This document shows, piece after piece, positions 1 to 10,069 of a stretch of DNA of 64,000 bases. The position numbers and the translations under genes are program-made. Position 1 is the stretch's first letter. Every line of letters starts with the position of its first letter. Below the pieces are notes generated by a model. It worked only from the letters and a program-made list of their open reading frames with translations. It was not told the DNA's origin and did not search any database. Source of the DNA: Streptomyces sp. NBC_01723 (GTDB lineage Bacteria > Actinomycetota > Actinomycetes > Streptomycetales > Streptomycetaceae); NCBI RefSeq assembly GCF_036246005.1, contig NZ_CP109171.1, positions 1,414,001 to 1,478,000 on the forward strand, given 5' to 3'.

Positions 1-137
1 AGCTTGATCACCCAGCTCGCGACGACGGCGAGCACGATCAGCGCGAGCACCGTGATCTGCACCCAGTCGGGCAGGAAGCCCAGTACGGCTTCGAAGATCT
101 GGGTCTTGACGGAGGCCAGCGGCACACCGGTGTCCAT
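1..137 (-). CDS. small membrane protein, N-terminal part only
   Basis: The first 45 codons of a minus-strand gene are present; the rest lies left of the window. The ATG at 137 is preceded by a GGAGGGGAAG ribosome site. The peptide begins MDTGVPLASVKTQIFEAV and then has one hydrophobic segment (about residues 26-43) ending in a Lys, so it looks like an N-terminal membrane anchor. It lies 48 bp downstream of aroE on the same strand and is probably cotranscribed with it. I do not recognise the family. Confidence 0.6.
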   Translation of the reverse strand, partial: MDTGVPLASVKTQIFEAVLGFLPDWVQITVLALIVLAVVASWVIK

Positions 138-185
138 GGGTCGTTCTTCCCCTCCCGTTCCGCCCCCTGCGGAACCGGACGGATC

Positions 186-1025
186 CTAACGGTCCGCGAG
201 CGCGCGTTCTCCCGCTTTTCGCATGGCGGCGAGGGGGGCGGGCGCGCGGCCCGTCATCCGCTCCACCTGGAGGACCGCCTGGTGGACGAGCAGGTCGAGG
301 CCGCTGACGACGGCGCCGCCGGACAGTGACCAGCGGGCGGCCAGCGCGGTGGGCCAGGGGTCGTAGAGCACGTCGAAGAGGGTGGCGGGCATCTCCGGGA
401 CCGCCGCGGCGAGGGCGTCGGTGGTGCCGGCCGGGGTGGTGGCCACGACCAGCGGGGCGTGCAGCGCCTCCTCGGCGTCCGCCCAGTCCGCGACGCGCAC
501 ACCGATGTCGAGGCGTTCCGCCCAGCCGCGCATCTCGGCGGCGCGCGCCGCGCTGCGGACGTAGACGGTGATCTCGCCGGTGCAGATCCGGGCCAGGGCG
601 GCGAGCGCGGAGGACGCGGTGGCGCCTGCGCCCAGGACCGCCGCGGTCTCGACCTTCTCGATGCCGTGCTCGCGCAGGGCGGCGACCATGCCGGGGATGT
701 CGGTGTTGTCGCCGGTCCTGCGGCCGTCGTCGGTGAGGACGACGGTGTTGACCGCGTCCACGGAGGCCGCCGTCTCGCTGATGCCGTCGAGCAGCGGGAT
801 CACCGCCCGCTTGAGCGGCATCGTCAGCGACAGCCCCGCCCACTCGGGCCCCAGCTCTTCGAGGAAGCCGGGCAGCGTCGCCTCGTCGACGTCGAAGCTC
901 TCGTACGTCCAGTCCGCCAGCCCCAGCTCCGCGTAGGCGGTGCGGTGCAGTACCGGCGAGAGTGAGTGGGCGATCGGGGAGCCGAGAACGGCGGCCCGGC
1001 GACGGTCAGTTGCCGGAGCTGGCAT
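186..1025 (-). CDS. aroE: shikimate dehydrogenase
   Basis: This 279-residue protein should reduce 3-dehydroshikimate to shikimate with NADPH in the cytoplasmic shikimate pathway. Visible family features are the substrate-binding SLSP (residues 21-24), the catalytic Lys at about 72 in LTMPLKRA, Asn93, the DNTD motif with Asp109, and a GAGATA nucleotide-binding loop near 131. The length is normal. Its start overlaps the end of mltG by 20 bp, which suggests translational coupling. The alternative NAD(P)H-dependent quinate dehydrogenase is possible but less likely for a lone housekeeping copy. Confidence 0.93.
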   Translation of the reverse strand: MPAPATDRRRAAVLGSPIAHSLSPVLHRTAYAELGLADWTYESFDVDEATLPGFLEELGPEWAGLSLTMPLKRAVIPLLDGISETAASVDAVNTVVLTDDGRRTGDNTDIPGMVAALREHGIEKVETAAVLGAGATASSALAALARICTGEITVYVRSAARAAEMRGWAERLDIGVRVADWADAEEALHAPLVVATTPAGTTDALAAAVPEMPATLFDVLYDPWPTALAARWSLSGGAVVSGLDLLVHQAVLQVERMTGRAPAPLAAMRKAGERALADR

Positions 1026-2739
1026 CGAACTTTTCCTTCAGCTTCAAGAACTCGTCGTGCGTCTTGGCGAACTCGGTCTTGGCCACGCCGTCCGTGGCCA
1101 CGAAGTAGATCCAGCCGTCGGTCGTGGGGTTCAGGGCGGCTTGCAGGGCTTCTTCGCCGGGGTTGCCGATGGGTCCGGGCGGCAGGCCCTTGTTGGTGTA
1201 GGTGTTGTACGGGTCCGTGTTGCTGTTGATCTCGGACTCGCTGATGTTGATGTTGCTCTGGCCCTTGAGATAGTTGAAGGACGAGTCGAACTGGAGCTTC
1301 TGGTTCGTCTCGGTGTTGGTGGGCTTGAGCCGGTTGTAGATGACCTCGGACATCTTGCGGAAGTCGTCGTGGGTCTTGCCCTCCGCCTGCAAGAGGCTCG
1401 CGACCGTGAGCAGTTCCCACGGACCCTTGAGGCCCAGGCCCTCCGCCTTCTCCTCCAGGCCGATCCGCTGGTACTGCTCGCTGGCCCGGGACACCATCTG
1501 CTTCAGCACGTCCTCGGGCTTCTGGCCCTTGGCCGCCGAGTAGCTGGACGGGTAGAGGAAGCCCTCCAGGGGGTCCTTGACGTTCTTGTGGTTCAGCGCC
1601 CAGTCGGGCAGGCCCAGGCTGTCCGACTCGGTCTTGGCGACCTTGGCGGTGGTGCCTTCCTTCACTCCGAGGCGCTTGTCGATCAGCTTGTAGACGTCGA
1701 CGTTGCGCCTGCCCTCGGCGATGATCAGGTTGCTGCGGCTGCCGGGGCTGAGCAGGAGTTCGACCGCGCTCTCGGCGGACATCTCCTTCTGCAGCGTGTA
1801 CACGCCGTCCTGGATGCTCTTGCCGCGGGGGTTGCTCTGCTGGGCGGCGATGAAGGCGTCGACGCTCTTCACCACGCCCTGCCGCTTCAGCTCCTGGCCG
1901 ATCGTGGAGCCGCCCGCGCCCTTGGGGATGGTGACGGTGACTTCCTCGCCGTTGCCGTCGCCCGCGAAGTTCGGGGCGGCGCCGAAACGGTCCTGGTAGA
2001 ACTGGTAGCCGAAATAGCCGACGCCCGCGACACCGCCGCCCAGCACCAGGCAGACCACCAGGCAGGCACATCCGCTGCGACGTTTCTTCGGCTTGCCGCC
2101 ACGCCCCCTGCGGTCGTCGCGGCCGTCGTCCGCCGGGTCGTCGTCGCTGTCGGCGTCCCGGCCGGCGAAGAACGCGTGTTCGCCCTCGTCGGGTCCGGGG
2201 TCCCAGTCGGTGCGCTGCGGCTCGGGCTCGGTGCGCCGGCGGCCGGGCGGCTCAGGCGGGGGATACGCCTCCGGCGTGCCGTAGAAGTCGGGCTGTTCGG
2301 CCGGGTAGCCGGCGGGCTGCCGGCCGTAGGGGTCCGACGGGTCGCCCGGGTACTGCGCGTGGGGATGCGCGCCGGTGTCCCAGTTGCCGTTGTCGTATCC
2401 CTGCTGGGGGTGCGCCTGGGGCGCGTACTGCTGGCAGTACTGCTGCTGGTCATACTGCCGCTGGTCGTACTGCGGCTGACCGTACTGGTCGTACTGCGGC
2501 TCGGGGTGCTGCCGCCCGTACTCGTCGTACTGGGGCTGGTTGCCGTACGCGGACTGGCCGCCGTCGCTCCAGTCGGCGTACTGCTGCTGGGCGTGCTGCT
2601 GCTCCGGATACTGTGGCTGGCCGCCGTAGGGGGACTGCCCGCCCGCGTGGGCCTGCTGTCCTCCCCATCCGCCGTCCCCGTACAACGGGTCCTCCGGATG
2701 CCACGGTTCGGAGCCTGGGCCCCGGCCATAGTCAGTCAT
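1006..2739 (-). CDS. mltG: endolytic murein transglycosylase MltG (YceG family)
   Basis: The 577-residue protein has three parts. Residues 1-215 form a low-complexity cytoplasmic tail rich in Gln, Tyr, Gly and Pro with YDQxQYDQ-type repeats. A basic stretch precedes one membrane helix at about 223-248, and an extracytoplasmic YceG domain fills the rest. The LLQAEG segment aligns with the family's catalytic Glu region. MltG cleaves nascent glycan strands and ends their elongation. E. coli MltG lacks the long tail; tails of this kind occur in actinobacterial homologues and may interact with growth-pole proteins (inference). It lies between ruvX and aroE on the same strand. Confidence 0.92.
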   Translation of the reverse strand: MTDYGRGPGSEPWHPEDPLYGDGGWGGQQAHAGGQSPYGGQPQYPEQQHAQQQYADWSDGGQSAYGNQPQYDEYGRQHPEPQYDQYGQPQYDQRQYDQQQYCQQYAPQAHPQQGYDNGNWDTGAHPHAQYPGDPSDPYGRQPAGYPAEQPDFYGTPEAYPPPEPPGRRRTEPEPQRTDWDPGPDEGEHAFFAGRDADSDDDPADDGRDDRRGRGGKPKKRRSGCACLVVCLVLGGGVAGVGYFGYQFYQDRFGAAPNFAGDGNGEEVTVTIPKGAGGSTIGQELKRQGVVKSVDAFIAAQQSNPRGKSIQDGVYTLQKEMSAESAVELLLSPGSRSNLIIAEGRRNVDVYKLIDKRLGVKEGTTAKVAKTESDSLGLPDWALNHKNVKDPLEGFLYPSSYSAAKGQKPEDVLKQMVSRASEQYQRIGLEEKAEGLGLKGPWELLTVASLLQAEGKTHDDFRKMSEVIYNRLKPTNTETNQKLQFDSSFNYLKGQSNINISESEINSNTDPYNTYTNKGLPPGPIGNPGEEALQAALNPTTDGWIYFVATDGVAKTEFAKTHDEFLKLKEKFDASSGN

Positions 2740-2867
2740 CGATCCCCTAGAGCCGCGAGGGGACGGGGGGCGGGGCCTGTGAACGAGGGCCTGCTTCCGT
2801 TCCGCCTCTTGCTGTGCGGTGGCTGTTCGAATGCCTCCGCATCGCGCGGAACGTTACCGTATCGCGA

Positions 2868-3383
2868 TCAGATGACCACTTCGACGCCCTCGCCGGGTGG
2901 TCTGCCTGACACCCGTTCGGATTCCAGCGCCTGCTGGAGGATGATCACAGCGGCGGCCTGGTCGATGACGGAGCGGCCCTTCTTGGACTTCACGCCCGAG
3001 GCGCGCAGCCCCTGGGTGGCGGTCACCGTGGTCATGCGCTCGTCGACGAGCCTGACCGGCACCGGCGCGATGCCCCGGGCCAGCTCCTGCGCGAAGCGCC
3101 GCACCTTGGCCGCGGCCGGGCCCTCGCCCCCCTTGAGGGAGCGCGGGAGACCGACGACGACCTCGATCGGGTCGTACTCCTCCACCAGCAGCCTGAGCCT
3201 GCGGTGCGCGGCGGGCACGTCGCGTCCGGGGACGGTCTCCACCGGTGTGGCGAGGATCCCGTCGGGGTCGCAGGAGGCGACCCCGATCCGGGCGTCCCCG
3301 ACGTCGACGGCCAGGCGGCGGCCGCGGCGCATGGCCGGGCCCTCCGCCTGGTCCCCCACCTGAGGGTGCTCCGGACCGTTCAC
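2868..3383 (-). CDS. ruvX: YqgF/RuvX-family putative Holliday junction resolvase
   Basis: RNase H-fold protein of 171 residues; the family is implicated in 16S pre-rRNA processing and was first predicted to resolve Holliday junctions. The acidic and fold motifs [27 protein letters not shown] and SVIDQAAA are present. The GTG at 3383 overlaps the alaS stop codon (GTGA). An internal ATG at 3332, just before [11 protein letters not shown], would remove 17 poorly conserved residues and is a credible alternative start. The alaS-ruvX-mltG-aroE order is common in actinobacteria and supports the call. Confidence 0.88.
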   Translation of the reverse strand: MNGPEHPQVGDQAEGPAMRRGRRLAVDVGDARIGVASCDPDGILATPVETVPGRDVPAAHRRLRLLVEEYDPIEVVVGLPRSLKGGEGPAAAKVRRFAQELARGIAPVPVRLVDERMTTVTATQGLRASGVKSKKGRSVIDQAAAVIILQQALESERVSGRPPGEGVEVVI

Positions 3384-6052
3384 TTGGCGGTGTCCGCCAC
3401 GAGGCGCTCCACGGCGTCCACGGCGTCGCCGATGGCGGCCGGATTCTGGCCGCCGCCCTGGGCGACGTCCGGCTTGCCGCCACCGCCGCCGCCGAGGGTC
3501 TTGGCGGCGGTGCGCACCAGGTCGCCCGCCTTGAGGCCGCGCTCGCGGGCGGCGTCGTTGGTGGCGATGACGGTCAGCGGCTTGCCGTTGACCGTCGTGA
3601 ACAGGGCCACGACCGCGGCCCGGCCGCCCTGGATGCGGCCGCGCACGTCGAGGACCAGCTTGCGCAGGTCGTCGGCGGTGGTGCCGTCCGGGACCTGCCC
3701 GGTCACCAGGGCCACGCCGCGCACGTCCTTGGCGGACTCGGCGAGTCCGGCGGCGGCCTGGAGGACCTTCTCCGCGCGGAACTTCTCGATCTCCTTCTCG
3801 GCGTCCTTGAGCTTGCCGAGCATCGCGGAGACCTTCTCCGGCAGTTCCTCCGGGCGGCCCTTGATCAGCTCCTGGAGCTGGGCGACGACCGTGTGCTCAC
3901 GGGCGAGGAAGTTGTAGGCGTCCACGCCGACCAGGGCCTCGATGCGGCGCACGCCCGAGCCGATGGACGACTCGCCGAGCAGCTTGACCAGGCCGAGCTG
4001 GGCGGTGTTGTGCACGTGAGTGCCGCCGCACAGCTCCTTGGAGAAGTCGCCGATGGTGACGACCCGCACCCGCTCGCCGTACTTCTCGCCGAACTCGGCG
4101 ATGGCGCCCTGCTTCTTGGCCTCGTCGATGCCCATGACCTCGGCCTGCACGTCGAGATCGCGCGCGAGTACCTCGTTGATCTTCTGCTCGACGTCGGTCA
4201 TCACGGCCGTCGGCACGGCGGAGGGCGAGCCGAAGTCGAAGCGGAAGCGGCCGGGCTGGTTCTCGGAACCGGCCTGGGCGGCCGTCGGGCCGAGGGCGTC
4301 GCGCAGGGCCTGGTGCGTGAGGTGGGTGGCCGAGTGGGCGCGGGCGATGGCGTGGCGGCGCCGGTCGTCGATGGAGGCGTGGGCCTTGGCACCGACGGTG
4401 ACCTCGCCGACCTGGACGACGCCCTTGTGGACGTACACGCCGGGGACCGGCTTCTGGCAGTCCCGGACCTCGATCACGGCGCCGGTGTCGACCCGGATCC
4501 GGCCGGTGTCGCCGATCTGGCCGCCGCCCTCGGCGTAGAACGGGGTGCGGTCCAGCACGACCTCGACCTCGTCGCCCTCGGTGGCGGCCGGGGAGGAGGC
4601 GCCGTCGACGAGGATGCCGACGATGGTGGACTCGCTCTCGGTGTGGCTGTAGCCGACGAAGTCGGTGGCACCGGCCTGGTCGGCGATCGCGCGGTAGGCG
4701 CCGGCGCCGGCGTGCCCGGTCTTCTTGGCCTGGGCGTCGGCCTTGGCGCGCTCCCGCTGCTCCTTCATCAGGCGGCGGAAGCCGTCCTCGTCCACGGACA
4801 GGCCCTGCTCGGCGGCCATCTCCAGGGTGAGGTCGATCGGGAAGCCCCAGGTGTCGTGGAGCAGGAAGGCCTTGTCGCCGGCGAGCACCGTGCCGCCGCC
4901 GGCCTTGGTGTCGCTGACGGCGGTGTCGAGGATGTTGGTGCCGGCCTTCAGCGTCTTGAGGAAGGCGTTCTCCTCGGCGAGCGCGACCTTCTCGATCCGC
5001 TCCCGGTCGGTGATCAGCTCGGGGTACTGCTGCCCCATCATGCCGATCACGACGTCGATCAGGTCCTTGACGACCGGGCCGGTGGCGCCGAGCAGCCGCA
5101 TGTTGCGGATGGCGCGGCGCATGATGCGGCGCAGCACGTAGCCGCGGCCCTCGTTGCCGGGGGTGACGCCGTCACCGATGAGCATCACGGAGGTGCGCAT
5201 GTGGTCGGTGACCACGCGCAGGGAGACGTCCGAGTCGTGGGCGTCGCCGTAGGCCACGCCGGTCAGTTCGGTGGCCTTGTCGATGACCGCCATGGAGGTG
5301 TCGATCTCGTACATGTTCTGCACGCCCTGCAGAATCATGGCGAGGCGCTCCAGGCCGAGGCCCGTGTCGATGTTCTTGCTCGGCAGCTCGCCGAGGATCT
5401 CGAACTCCTCCTTGCCGATCCCCTCGCCCCGCTCGTACTGCATGAAGACGAGGTTCCAGATCTCCACGTACCGCTCGTCGTTGACGGCGGGGCCGCCCTC
5501 GACGCCGAACGCGGGGCCGCGGTCGTAGTTGATCTCGGAGCAGGGGCCGCAGGGGCCGGGGACGCCCATGGACCAGTAGTTGTCCTTCTTGCCGAGGCGC
5601 TGGATGCGCTCGGTGGGCACGCCCACGACGTCGTGCCAGATGCGCTCGGCCTCGTCGTCGTCCTTGTAGACGGTGATCCACAGGCGCTCGGGGTCGAGGC
5701 CGTAACCGCCCTTGTCCTGGGGGCTGGTGAGCAGCTCCCAGGCGTACTTGATGGCGCCTTCCTTGAAGTAGTCGCCGAAGGAGAAATTGCCGCACATCTG
5801 GAAGAACGTGCCGTGGCGCGTGGTCTTGCCGACCTCTTCGATGTCGGGCGTGCGCACGCACTTCTGCACGCTCGTGGCGCGGTCGAAGGGCGGCTTGACC
5901 TCACCCAGGAAGTAAGGCTTGAACGGCACCATGCCGGCCGGGACCAGCAGCAGAGTCGGGTCGTCCGCGATGAGCGACGCCGAAGGGACCACGGTGTGAC
6001 CGCGCTCCTCGAAGAAGCTCAACCAGCGGCGGCGAATCTCGGCCGACTCCAT
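3380..6052 (-). CDS. alaS: alanyl-tRNA synthetase
   Basis: Full-length 890-residue class II enzyme that charges tRNA-Ala. The aminoacylation domain carries [17 protein letters not shown], the editing domain has the zinc-site HSATH and CGGTH motifs, and the C-terminus has the oligomerisation/C-Ala domain ending in a [15 protein letters not shown] stretch. The ATG at 6052 overlaps the stop of the upstream small gene by one base (TGATG), so the two are probably translated together. No T-box or other leader is visible because the gene is internal to an operon. Confidence 0.98.
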   Translation of the reverse strand: MESAEIRRRWLSFFEERGHTVVPSASLIADDPTLLLVPAGMVPFKPYFLGEVKPPFDRATSVQKCVRTPDIEEVGKTTRHGTFFQMCGNFSFGDYFKEGAIKYAWELLTSPQDKGGYGLDPERLWITVYKDDDEAERIWHDVVGVPTERIQRLGKKDNYWSMGVPGPCGPCSEINYDRGPAFGVEGGPAVNDERYVEIWNLVFMQYERGEGIGKEEFEILGELPSKNIDTGLGLERLAMILQGVQNMYEIDTSMAVIDKATELTGVAYGDAHDSDVSLRVVTDHMRTSVMLIGDGVTPGNEGRGYVLRRIMRRAIRNMRLLGATGPVVKDLIDVVIGMMGQQYPELITDRERIEKVALAEENAFLKTLKAGTNILDTAVSDTKAGGGTVLAGDKAFLLHDTWGFPIDLTLEMAAEQGLSVDEDGFRRLMKEQRERAKADAQAKKTGHAGAGAYRAIADQAGATDFVGYSHTESESTIVGILVDGASSPAATEGDEVEVVLDRTPFYAEGGGQIGDTGRIRVDTGAVIEVRDCQKPVPGVYVHKGVVQVGEVTVGAKAHASIDDRRRHAIARAHSATHLTHQALRDALGPTAAQAGSENQPGRFRFDFGSPSAVPTAVMTDVEQKINEVLARDLDVQAEVMGIDEAKKQGAIAEFGEKYGERVRVVTIGDFSKELCGGTHVHNTAQLGLVKLLGESSIGSGVRRIEALVGVDAYNFLAREHTVVAQLQELIKGRPEELPEKVSAMLGKLKDAEKEIEKFRAEKVLQAAAGLAESAKDVRGVALVTGQVPDGTTADDLRKLVLDVRGRIQGGRAAVVALFTTVNGKPLTVIATNDAARERGLKAGDLVRTAAKTLGGGGGGKPDVAQGGGQNPAAIGDAVDAVERLVADTAK

Positions 6053-6396
6053 CAGTGGTCCTCATTCCGGTTGTACGAGTACGTCGTCCTGTCGACGTAC
6101 GTCGGGTTGTTCTCGATGGCGTTGCGGCGCCGGGGTGCGGGGAGTTCGCGGTCGACGGGGGCGTTCAGCCCGAGCGCGTCGTCCAGTTCGGCCTCCCGCT
6201 GGGCCATGTTGTCGCGGACGTCGAGGGCGAAGCCGACCGCGCGGTCCTTGAGCCGGGTGCCCGCGTCTAGCGCCTTGTTGGCCGCGGTCGCGGCGAGGCT
6301 GTCGGGGGTCAGCTGCTTGAGCTTCCGGTTGACCTTGGTGGTGGCCCAGACACCGGCGGCCATGCCGGTGCCGAACCAGAAGGTACGGCGGAACAT
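6052..6396 (-). CDS. conserved small protein, DUF6167-like
   Basis: A 114-residue protein with a short hydrophobic N-terminus ([18 protein letters not shown]) followed by a basic and then charged helical region ([22 protein letters not shown]). It is conserved in my memory of Streptomyces next to alaS, but the function is unknown. The ATG is preceded by an AAGGA site. It sits 7 bp after the DUF948 gene and overlaps alaS, so it belongs to the alaS operon. The single N-terminal anchor and amphipathic body suggest a membrane-associated protein. Confidence 0.75.
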   Translation of the reverse strand: MFRRTFWFGTGMAAGVWATTKVNRKLKQLTPDSLAATAANKALDAGTRLKDRAVGFALDVRDNMAQREAELDDALGLNAPVDRELPAPRRRNAIENNPTYVDRTTYSYNRNEDH

Positions 6397-6403
6397 CGCT
6401 GGA

Positions 6404-6844
6404 TCAGTCCTTCTTCCGCTTCGTCCGCCGCGCGGCCGGAATCGTACGGCCCACGATCACGGTGCGCCGTTCCCTGGCCGGCCCGGCGGGCAGGTCGTCC
6501 TTGCGACCGCCGAGTGCCCGGCGCACGCCGTATCCGAACGCCGCGACCTTGACCAGCGGGCCGCCGAAGGTGGAGGCCACGGTGGTGGACAGGGCGGAGG
6601 CGTTCGACGTGACCTCCTGGACGTCGGAGGCGATCGCGTCGACCCGGTCGATCTGGGTCTGCGCGGAGCGCACCGCCGACGAGGCGTCGGACAGCAGCGG
6701 GACGGCCTGGTCGGTCACGTCCGCCACCAGCTTGGTGGTCGCCCTGAGCGTCTGGGCCAGCCTCGCCAGCGCGACGGCGAGGAAGGAGACCAGGATCGCC
6801 CAGAAGACCGCCACCAGGATCCCGGCCACCTCGCCACCGGACAC
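6404..6844 (-). CDS. DUF948 membrane protein
   Basis: About 146 residues from a GTG at 6844 (SGGEVAGILVAVFW). One membrane helix at residues 6-28 is followed by an amphipathic, coiled-coil-like region rich in Ser, Thr and Ala (VADVTDQAVPLLSDASSAVRSAQTQ is its style) and a basic C-terminus ending RRTKRKKD. DUF948 proteins are small general-stress-type membrane proteins of unknown role. The open frame extends to 6916, and a GTG at 6853 is closer to an AGGGAG site, so the exact start is uncertain. It is the first gene of the alaS operon in this window. Confidence 0.78.
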   Translation of the reverse strand: MSGGEVAGILVAVFWAILVSFLAVALARLAQTLRATTKLVADVTDQAVPLLSDASSAVRSAQTQIDRVDAIASDVQEVTSNASALSTTVASTFGGPLVKVAAFGYGVRRALGGRKDDLPAGPARERRTVIVGRTIPAARRTKRKKD

Positions 6845-7017
6845 TGTGTGCACCCGCTCCCTGAAAGACGTGCCTGAACATCGGGAAAGTCGTGCACCGA
6901 GCCTATCGCGCCGCACGCGGCGCTCCGTACCGGATTCCGTCGGCGCGCGGCGCGATCCGGTCGAGTTGCGTGAAGCGATTGTACGGAGTGAATACGGTTC
7001 AGTACGCTCCGTGTCTT

Positions 7018-9204
7018 ATGCGAGACCATCGGCGCGACGGCGTCCCGCCCGGCAACCTCCCGCTGGAACTCGACAGTTTCGTGGGGAGAGGGAGGGAGCT
7101 CGCACAGCTGGGCCGGGCGCTGGACGCCGGGCGGCTGGTGACCGTCACCGGCGCCGGCGGCGCCGGCAAGTCACGGCTCGCCGCGCGGGCGGGCGCCGGG
7201 CGCGCACCCCGGGACGGGGTGTGGCGGGTGGAGCTGGCACCGGTGCGGGACGCGGAGTTCGTCGACTACGCGGTCGTGGAGGCGCTGGGCCTGACCGACC
7301 ACACGACCCGGCTGCCGCGCGAGACCCTGTTCACCTACCTCGGCGAGCGGGACCTGCTGCTGCTCCTGGACGGGGTCGAGCACCTGGTCGACGCCTGTGC
7401 CGGGCTGGTGACCGACCTGCTGGGCCGCGCGCCGGGGCTGCGGGTGCTGGCGGTGGGACGCCGGCCGCTGGGCGTGGCCGGGGAGCTGCTGGTTCCGCTG
7501 GCGCCGCTGGGCCCTGAGGAGGCGCTGGAACTGCTGACGGTCCGGGCCAGGCAGCGGAACGTGCCGCGCCGGCCGGAGGGTGGTGACCACGGGGACGGGG
7601 GCGAGATGCGCGAGCTGTGCCGGCGTCTGGACGGGATCCCGCTGGCGATCGAACTGGCGGCGGGGCGGCTCGGCGCGCTGTCGCCGCGGCAGGTGCTGCA
7701 ACGGCTCGACGACCGCTTCCGGCTGCTGACCGGCGGCGACCGCAGCGCGCTCCCCCGGCACCGGACGCTGCGCACGGCGATCGGCTGGAGCCACGAGCTG
7801 TGCACGCCTCAGGAGCGCCTGCTGTGGGCCCGGCTGTCGGTGTTCACCGGGCCGTTCGACCTGGAGGCCGCCGAGTACGTGTGCAGCGGCGACGGGCTGC
7901 CCGCCGGGGACGTCCTCGACGTGCTCTCGGCACTGCTCGCGCAGTCCGTGCTGGCCCGCGAGGAGACCCCGGCGGGGGTGCGCTACCGGATGCTCGACAC
8001 GGTCCGGGCGTACGGCGCCGACTGGCTGGAGGCGATGGGCGACGCGGCCCGGCTGCGGCGGCGGCACCGGGACTGGTACGTGGGTCTGGCGACATGGTGC
8101 GAGCTGGAGTGGTTCTCACCGCGCCAGGGCGAGGTCGCCGCGCGGGTGGACGCGGAGCTGCCGAACCTGCGCAGCGCCCTGGAGCACTGCCTGACCGAGC
8201 CGGACGGGGCGCACCTGGGCCAGTATCTGGCCGGTGCCCTGTGGTTCCACTGGGTGGGCTGCGGGCGGCTGTCGGAGGGCCGGCGCTGGCTGGAGCAGGC
8301 GGTGCGGCTCGACGCGGAGCCCACGGCGGGCGAGCAGTCCCGGCTGAAGGCGTTGTGGGTGCTTGCCTACGTGGCGATCCTCCAGGGCGACACGGTGCCC
8401 GCGCTGGCGGCGCTCCAGGAGTGCCGCGAGGAGGCGGAGCGGTCGGCGAACCCCACGGCGGTGGCGTACGCGGAGCACCGCGCCGGCTGTCTGGCGCTGG
8501 TGACGGACGACATGCCGCGCGCGGAGCGGCTGTTGCGCTCGGCGCTGGAGCGCTACCAGGAGATCGGCGAACTCAACAGCAACGTCCTGATGGGCCAGGT
8601 GGAGCTGGCGATGACCCGGGCGTTCCAGGGCGATCTGCCGGACGCGGTGCGCCTGTGCGAGGACGTGCGCCGGGTCTGCGAGGACCACGGCGAGCGCTGG
8701 GCCCGGGGCTACGCCCTGTACGTGCTGGCGTACGCGGCCTGGAGCGAGGGCGACCCGATGCGCGCCCGTGAGCTGCTGGCGGACTGCCTGAGCGGCGCCC
8801 ATGGTTTCCGGGACCAGCTGGGCTCGGTGCTGGCGGTGGAGCTGCTGGCGCTGGTCACGGTGGCGGAGGGCGACCCGGCGGAGGCCGCGGTGCTCCAGGG
8901 CGCCGCGGGCCGGATGTGGCCTTCGGTGGGGCTGCGGCTGTTCGGCTCGGCGCACTACAACGCGCCGCACGAGCTGTGCGAGGCGGCCGCCCGGGAGCAG
9001 TTGGGCGACGAGCGGTACGAGGAGTGCGTGGGGCACGGGGCGCTGCTCGGCCGCCCGGAGGCGGTGTCGCGGGCGCTGCGCAGGCCCGGGGTGCGGGCCT
9101 CGCTGCCGGCGCCGCGCGGGACGGGGCGGCGGGCCGCGCCGGGCGCGCGGACGGCGAAGCCCGCCGCCCCGCCCACCCGTAGGGGTGGGGAGACGGCGGG
9201 CTGA
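7018..9204 (+). CDS. NB-ARC/TPR ATPase without an effector domain (AfsR/LuxR-related)
   Basis: This 728-residue protein has a P-loop GAGGAGKS near residue 44, a Walker B stretch LLLLLDGVEH, and the GIPLAIELAA motif typical of NB-ARC regulators such as AfsR. The C-terminal half is helical and Ala/Leu/Glu-rich and reads like tetratricopeptide repeats. There is no SARP/OmpR-type DNA-binding domain at the N-terminus and no LuxR helix-turn-helix at the C-terminus. It might therefore act as a signalling ATPase on a partner. The ATG has little ribosome site; TTGCGT and TGAATA 17 bp apart (from 6966) could be its promoter. It converges on rpsD. Confidence 0.85.
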   Translation: MRDHRRDGVPPGNLPLELDSFVGRGRELAQLGRALDAGRLVTVTGAGGAGKSRLAARAGAGRAPRDGVWRVELAPVRDAEFVDYAVVEALGLTDHTTRLPRETLFTYLGERDLLLLLDGVEHLVDACAGLVTDLLGRAPGLRVLAVGRRPLGVAGELLVPLAPLGPEEALELLTVRARQRNVPRRPEGGDHGDGGEMRELCRRLDGIPLAIELAAGRLGALSPRQVLQRLDDRFRLLTGGDRSALPRHRTLRTAIGWSHELCTPQERLLWARLSVFTGPFDLEAAEYVCSGDGLPAGDVLDVLSALLAQSVLAREETPAGVRYRMLDTVRAYGADWLEAMGDAARLRRRHRDWYVGLATWCELEWFSPRQGEVAARVDAELPNLRSALEHCLTEPDGAHLGQYLAGALWFHWVGCGRLSEGRRWLEQAVRLDAEPTAGEQSRLKALWVLAYVAILQGDTVPALAALQECREEAERSANPTAVAYAEHRAGCLALVTDDMPRAERLLRSALERYQEIGELNSNVLMGQVELAMTRAFQGDLPDAVRLCEDVRRVCEDHGERWARGYALYVLAYAAWSEGDPMRARELLADCLSGAHGFRDQLGSVLAVELLALVTVAEGDPAEAAVLQGAAGRMWPSVGLRLFGSAHYNAPHELCEAAAREQLGDERYEECVGHGALLGRPEAVSRALRRPGVRASLPAPRGTGRRAAPGARTAKPAAPPTRRGGETAG
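9159..9201. terminator. hairpin between convergent ATPase gene and rpsD
   Basis: An 8-bp outer stem (GCCCGCCG/CGGCGGGC) and a 7-bp inner stem (CCCACCC/GGGTGGG) with a 4-base loop form an interrupted hairpin at the end of the ATPase coding sequence. It also lies about 37 bases past the rpsD stop, so it could serve both genes. It has no U-tract, which is usual in Streptomyces. Confidence 0.4.
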
Positions 9205-9237
9205 GGTACCGCTGGTGGTACTGCGCCGGGGCTGGGA

Positions 9238-9852
9238 TCAGCGGGCGTAGTACTCGACGACGAGCTGCTCGTCGCAGATCACCGGGATCTCCTTGCGGTT
9301 CGGCTCGCGGTCCAGGCGGAACGCCAGGGCCTTGAGGTTCACCTGGAGGTAGCGCGGGGTCTCGCCGTCGGGGGCGAAGCCACCCTCGCGGGCGATGGTG
9401 AAGAGCGTCTTCTCCTTGGAGCGGTCGCGCACCTGCACGACGTCGTCCGGGCGGACGCGGAAGGACGGCTTGTCGACCTTCTGGCCGTTGACCTGGATGT
9501 GGCCGTGGACGACCATCTGGCGGGCCTGGTAGATCGTGCGGGCGATGCCCGAACGCAGGACCAGCGCGTCGAGACGGCGCTCGAGCTCGATGACCAGGGC
9601 CTCGCCGGTCTTCATGTTGGTCTTGGAGGCACGCTCGTAGGCGCGGACGAGCTGGCGCTCGCTGAGGTCGTACTGCGCGCGCAGACGCTGCTTCTCCAGC
9701 AGACGGACCTTGTAGTCCGAGTTCTGCTTGCGGCCGCGGCCGTGCTCACCCGGCGGGTAGGGGCGGGCCTCGAAGTACTTGACGGCCTTCGGGGTCAGCG
9801 CGATGCCGAGGGCACGCGACTTCTTGACCTTGGGGCGGGGCTGGTTCGCCAC
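9238..9852 (-). CDS. rpsD: 30S ribosomal protein S4
   Basis: A 204-residue S4 from a GTG at 9852 ([15 protein letters not shown]), preceded by AGGAAAGAG. The S4 RNA-binding domain ([29 protein letters not shown]) is clear. The N-terminus has no cysteine cluster, so this is the zinc-independent form of S4. The gene stands alone rather than in an rpsM-rpsK-rpoA operon, as in other Streptomyces. The open frame continues upstream to 10113 but that part lacks S4 similarity. S4 is an assembly initiator protein and often controls its own mRNA. Confidence 0.97.
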   Translation of the reverse strand: MANQPRPKVKKSRALGIALTPKAVKYFEARPYPPGEHGRGRKQNSDYKVRLLEKQRLRAQYDLSERQLVRAYERASKTNMKTGEALVIELERRLDALVLRSGIARTIYQARQMVVHGHIQVNGQKVDKPSFRVRPDDVVQVRDRSKEKTLFTIAREGGFAPDGETPRYLQVNLKALAFRLDREPNRKEIPVICDEQLVVEYYAR

Positions 9853-10069
9853 TGTCTGTGTCTCTTTCCTGGTTTCCGGCTTGTCAGGGTTGAGGGAGGT
9901 CGCAATCCGCAGCCGGGGAAACCCGTCCGGTCCCTCGCGGGACCTGTCGGGCAGCCGCTCCCTGGTCTGGGCACATACGTGCAGCACGCGAGTGGCCCAC
10001 CGGCCGCTCCCGGGACTCCGGGTGGTGGTGGGCTGCCCGCGACACCTATCGACGGTGCGCGACGCTCCT

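Noticed and set aside
940..3363. 807-codon open frame on the plus strand
   Set aside because: Shadow of mltG and ruvX; no motif.
3245..6877. 1210-codon open frame on the plus strand
   Set aside because: It runs antisense to alaS and neighbours and its product is compositionally biased; GC-rich third positions of the true gene keep the opposite frame open.
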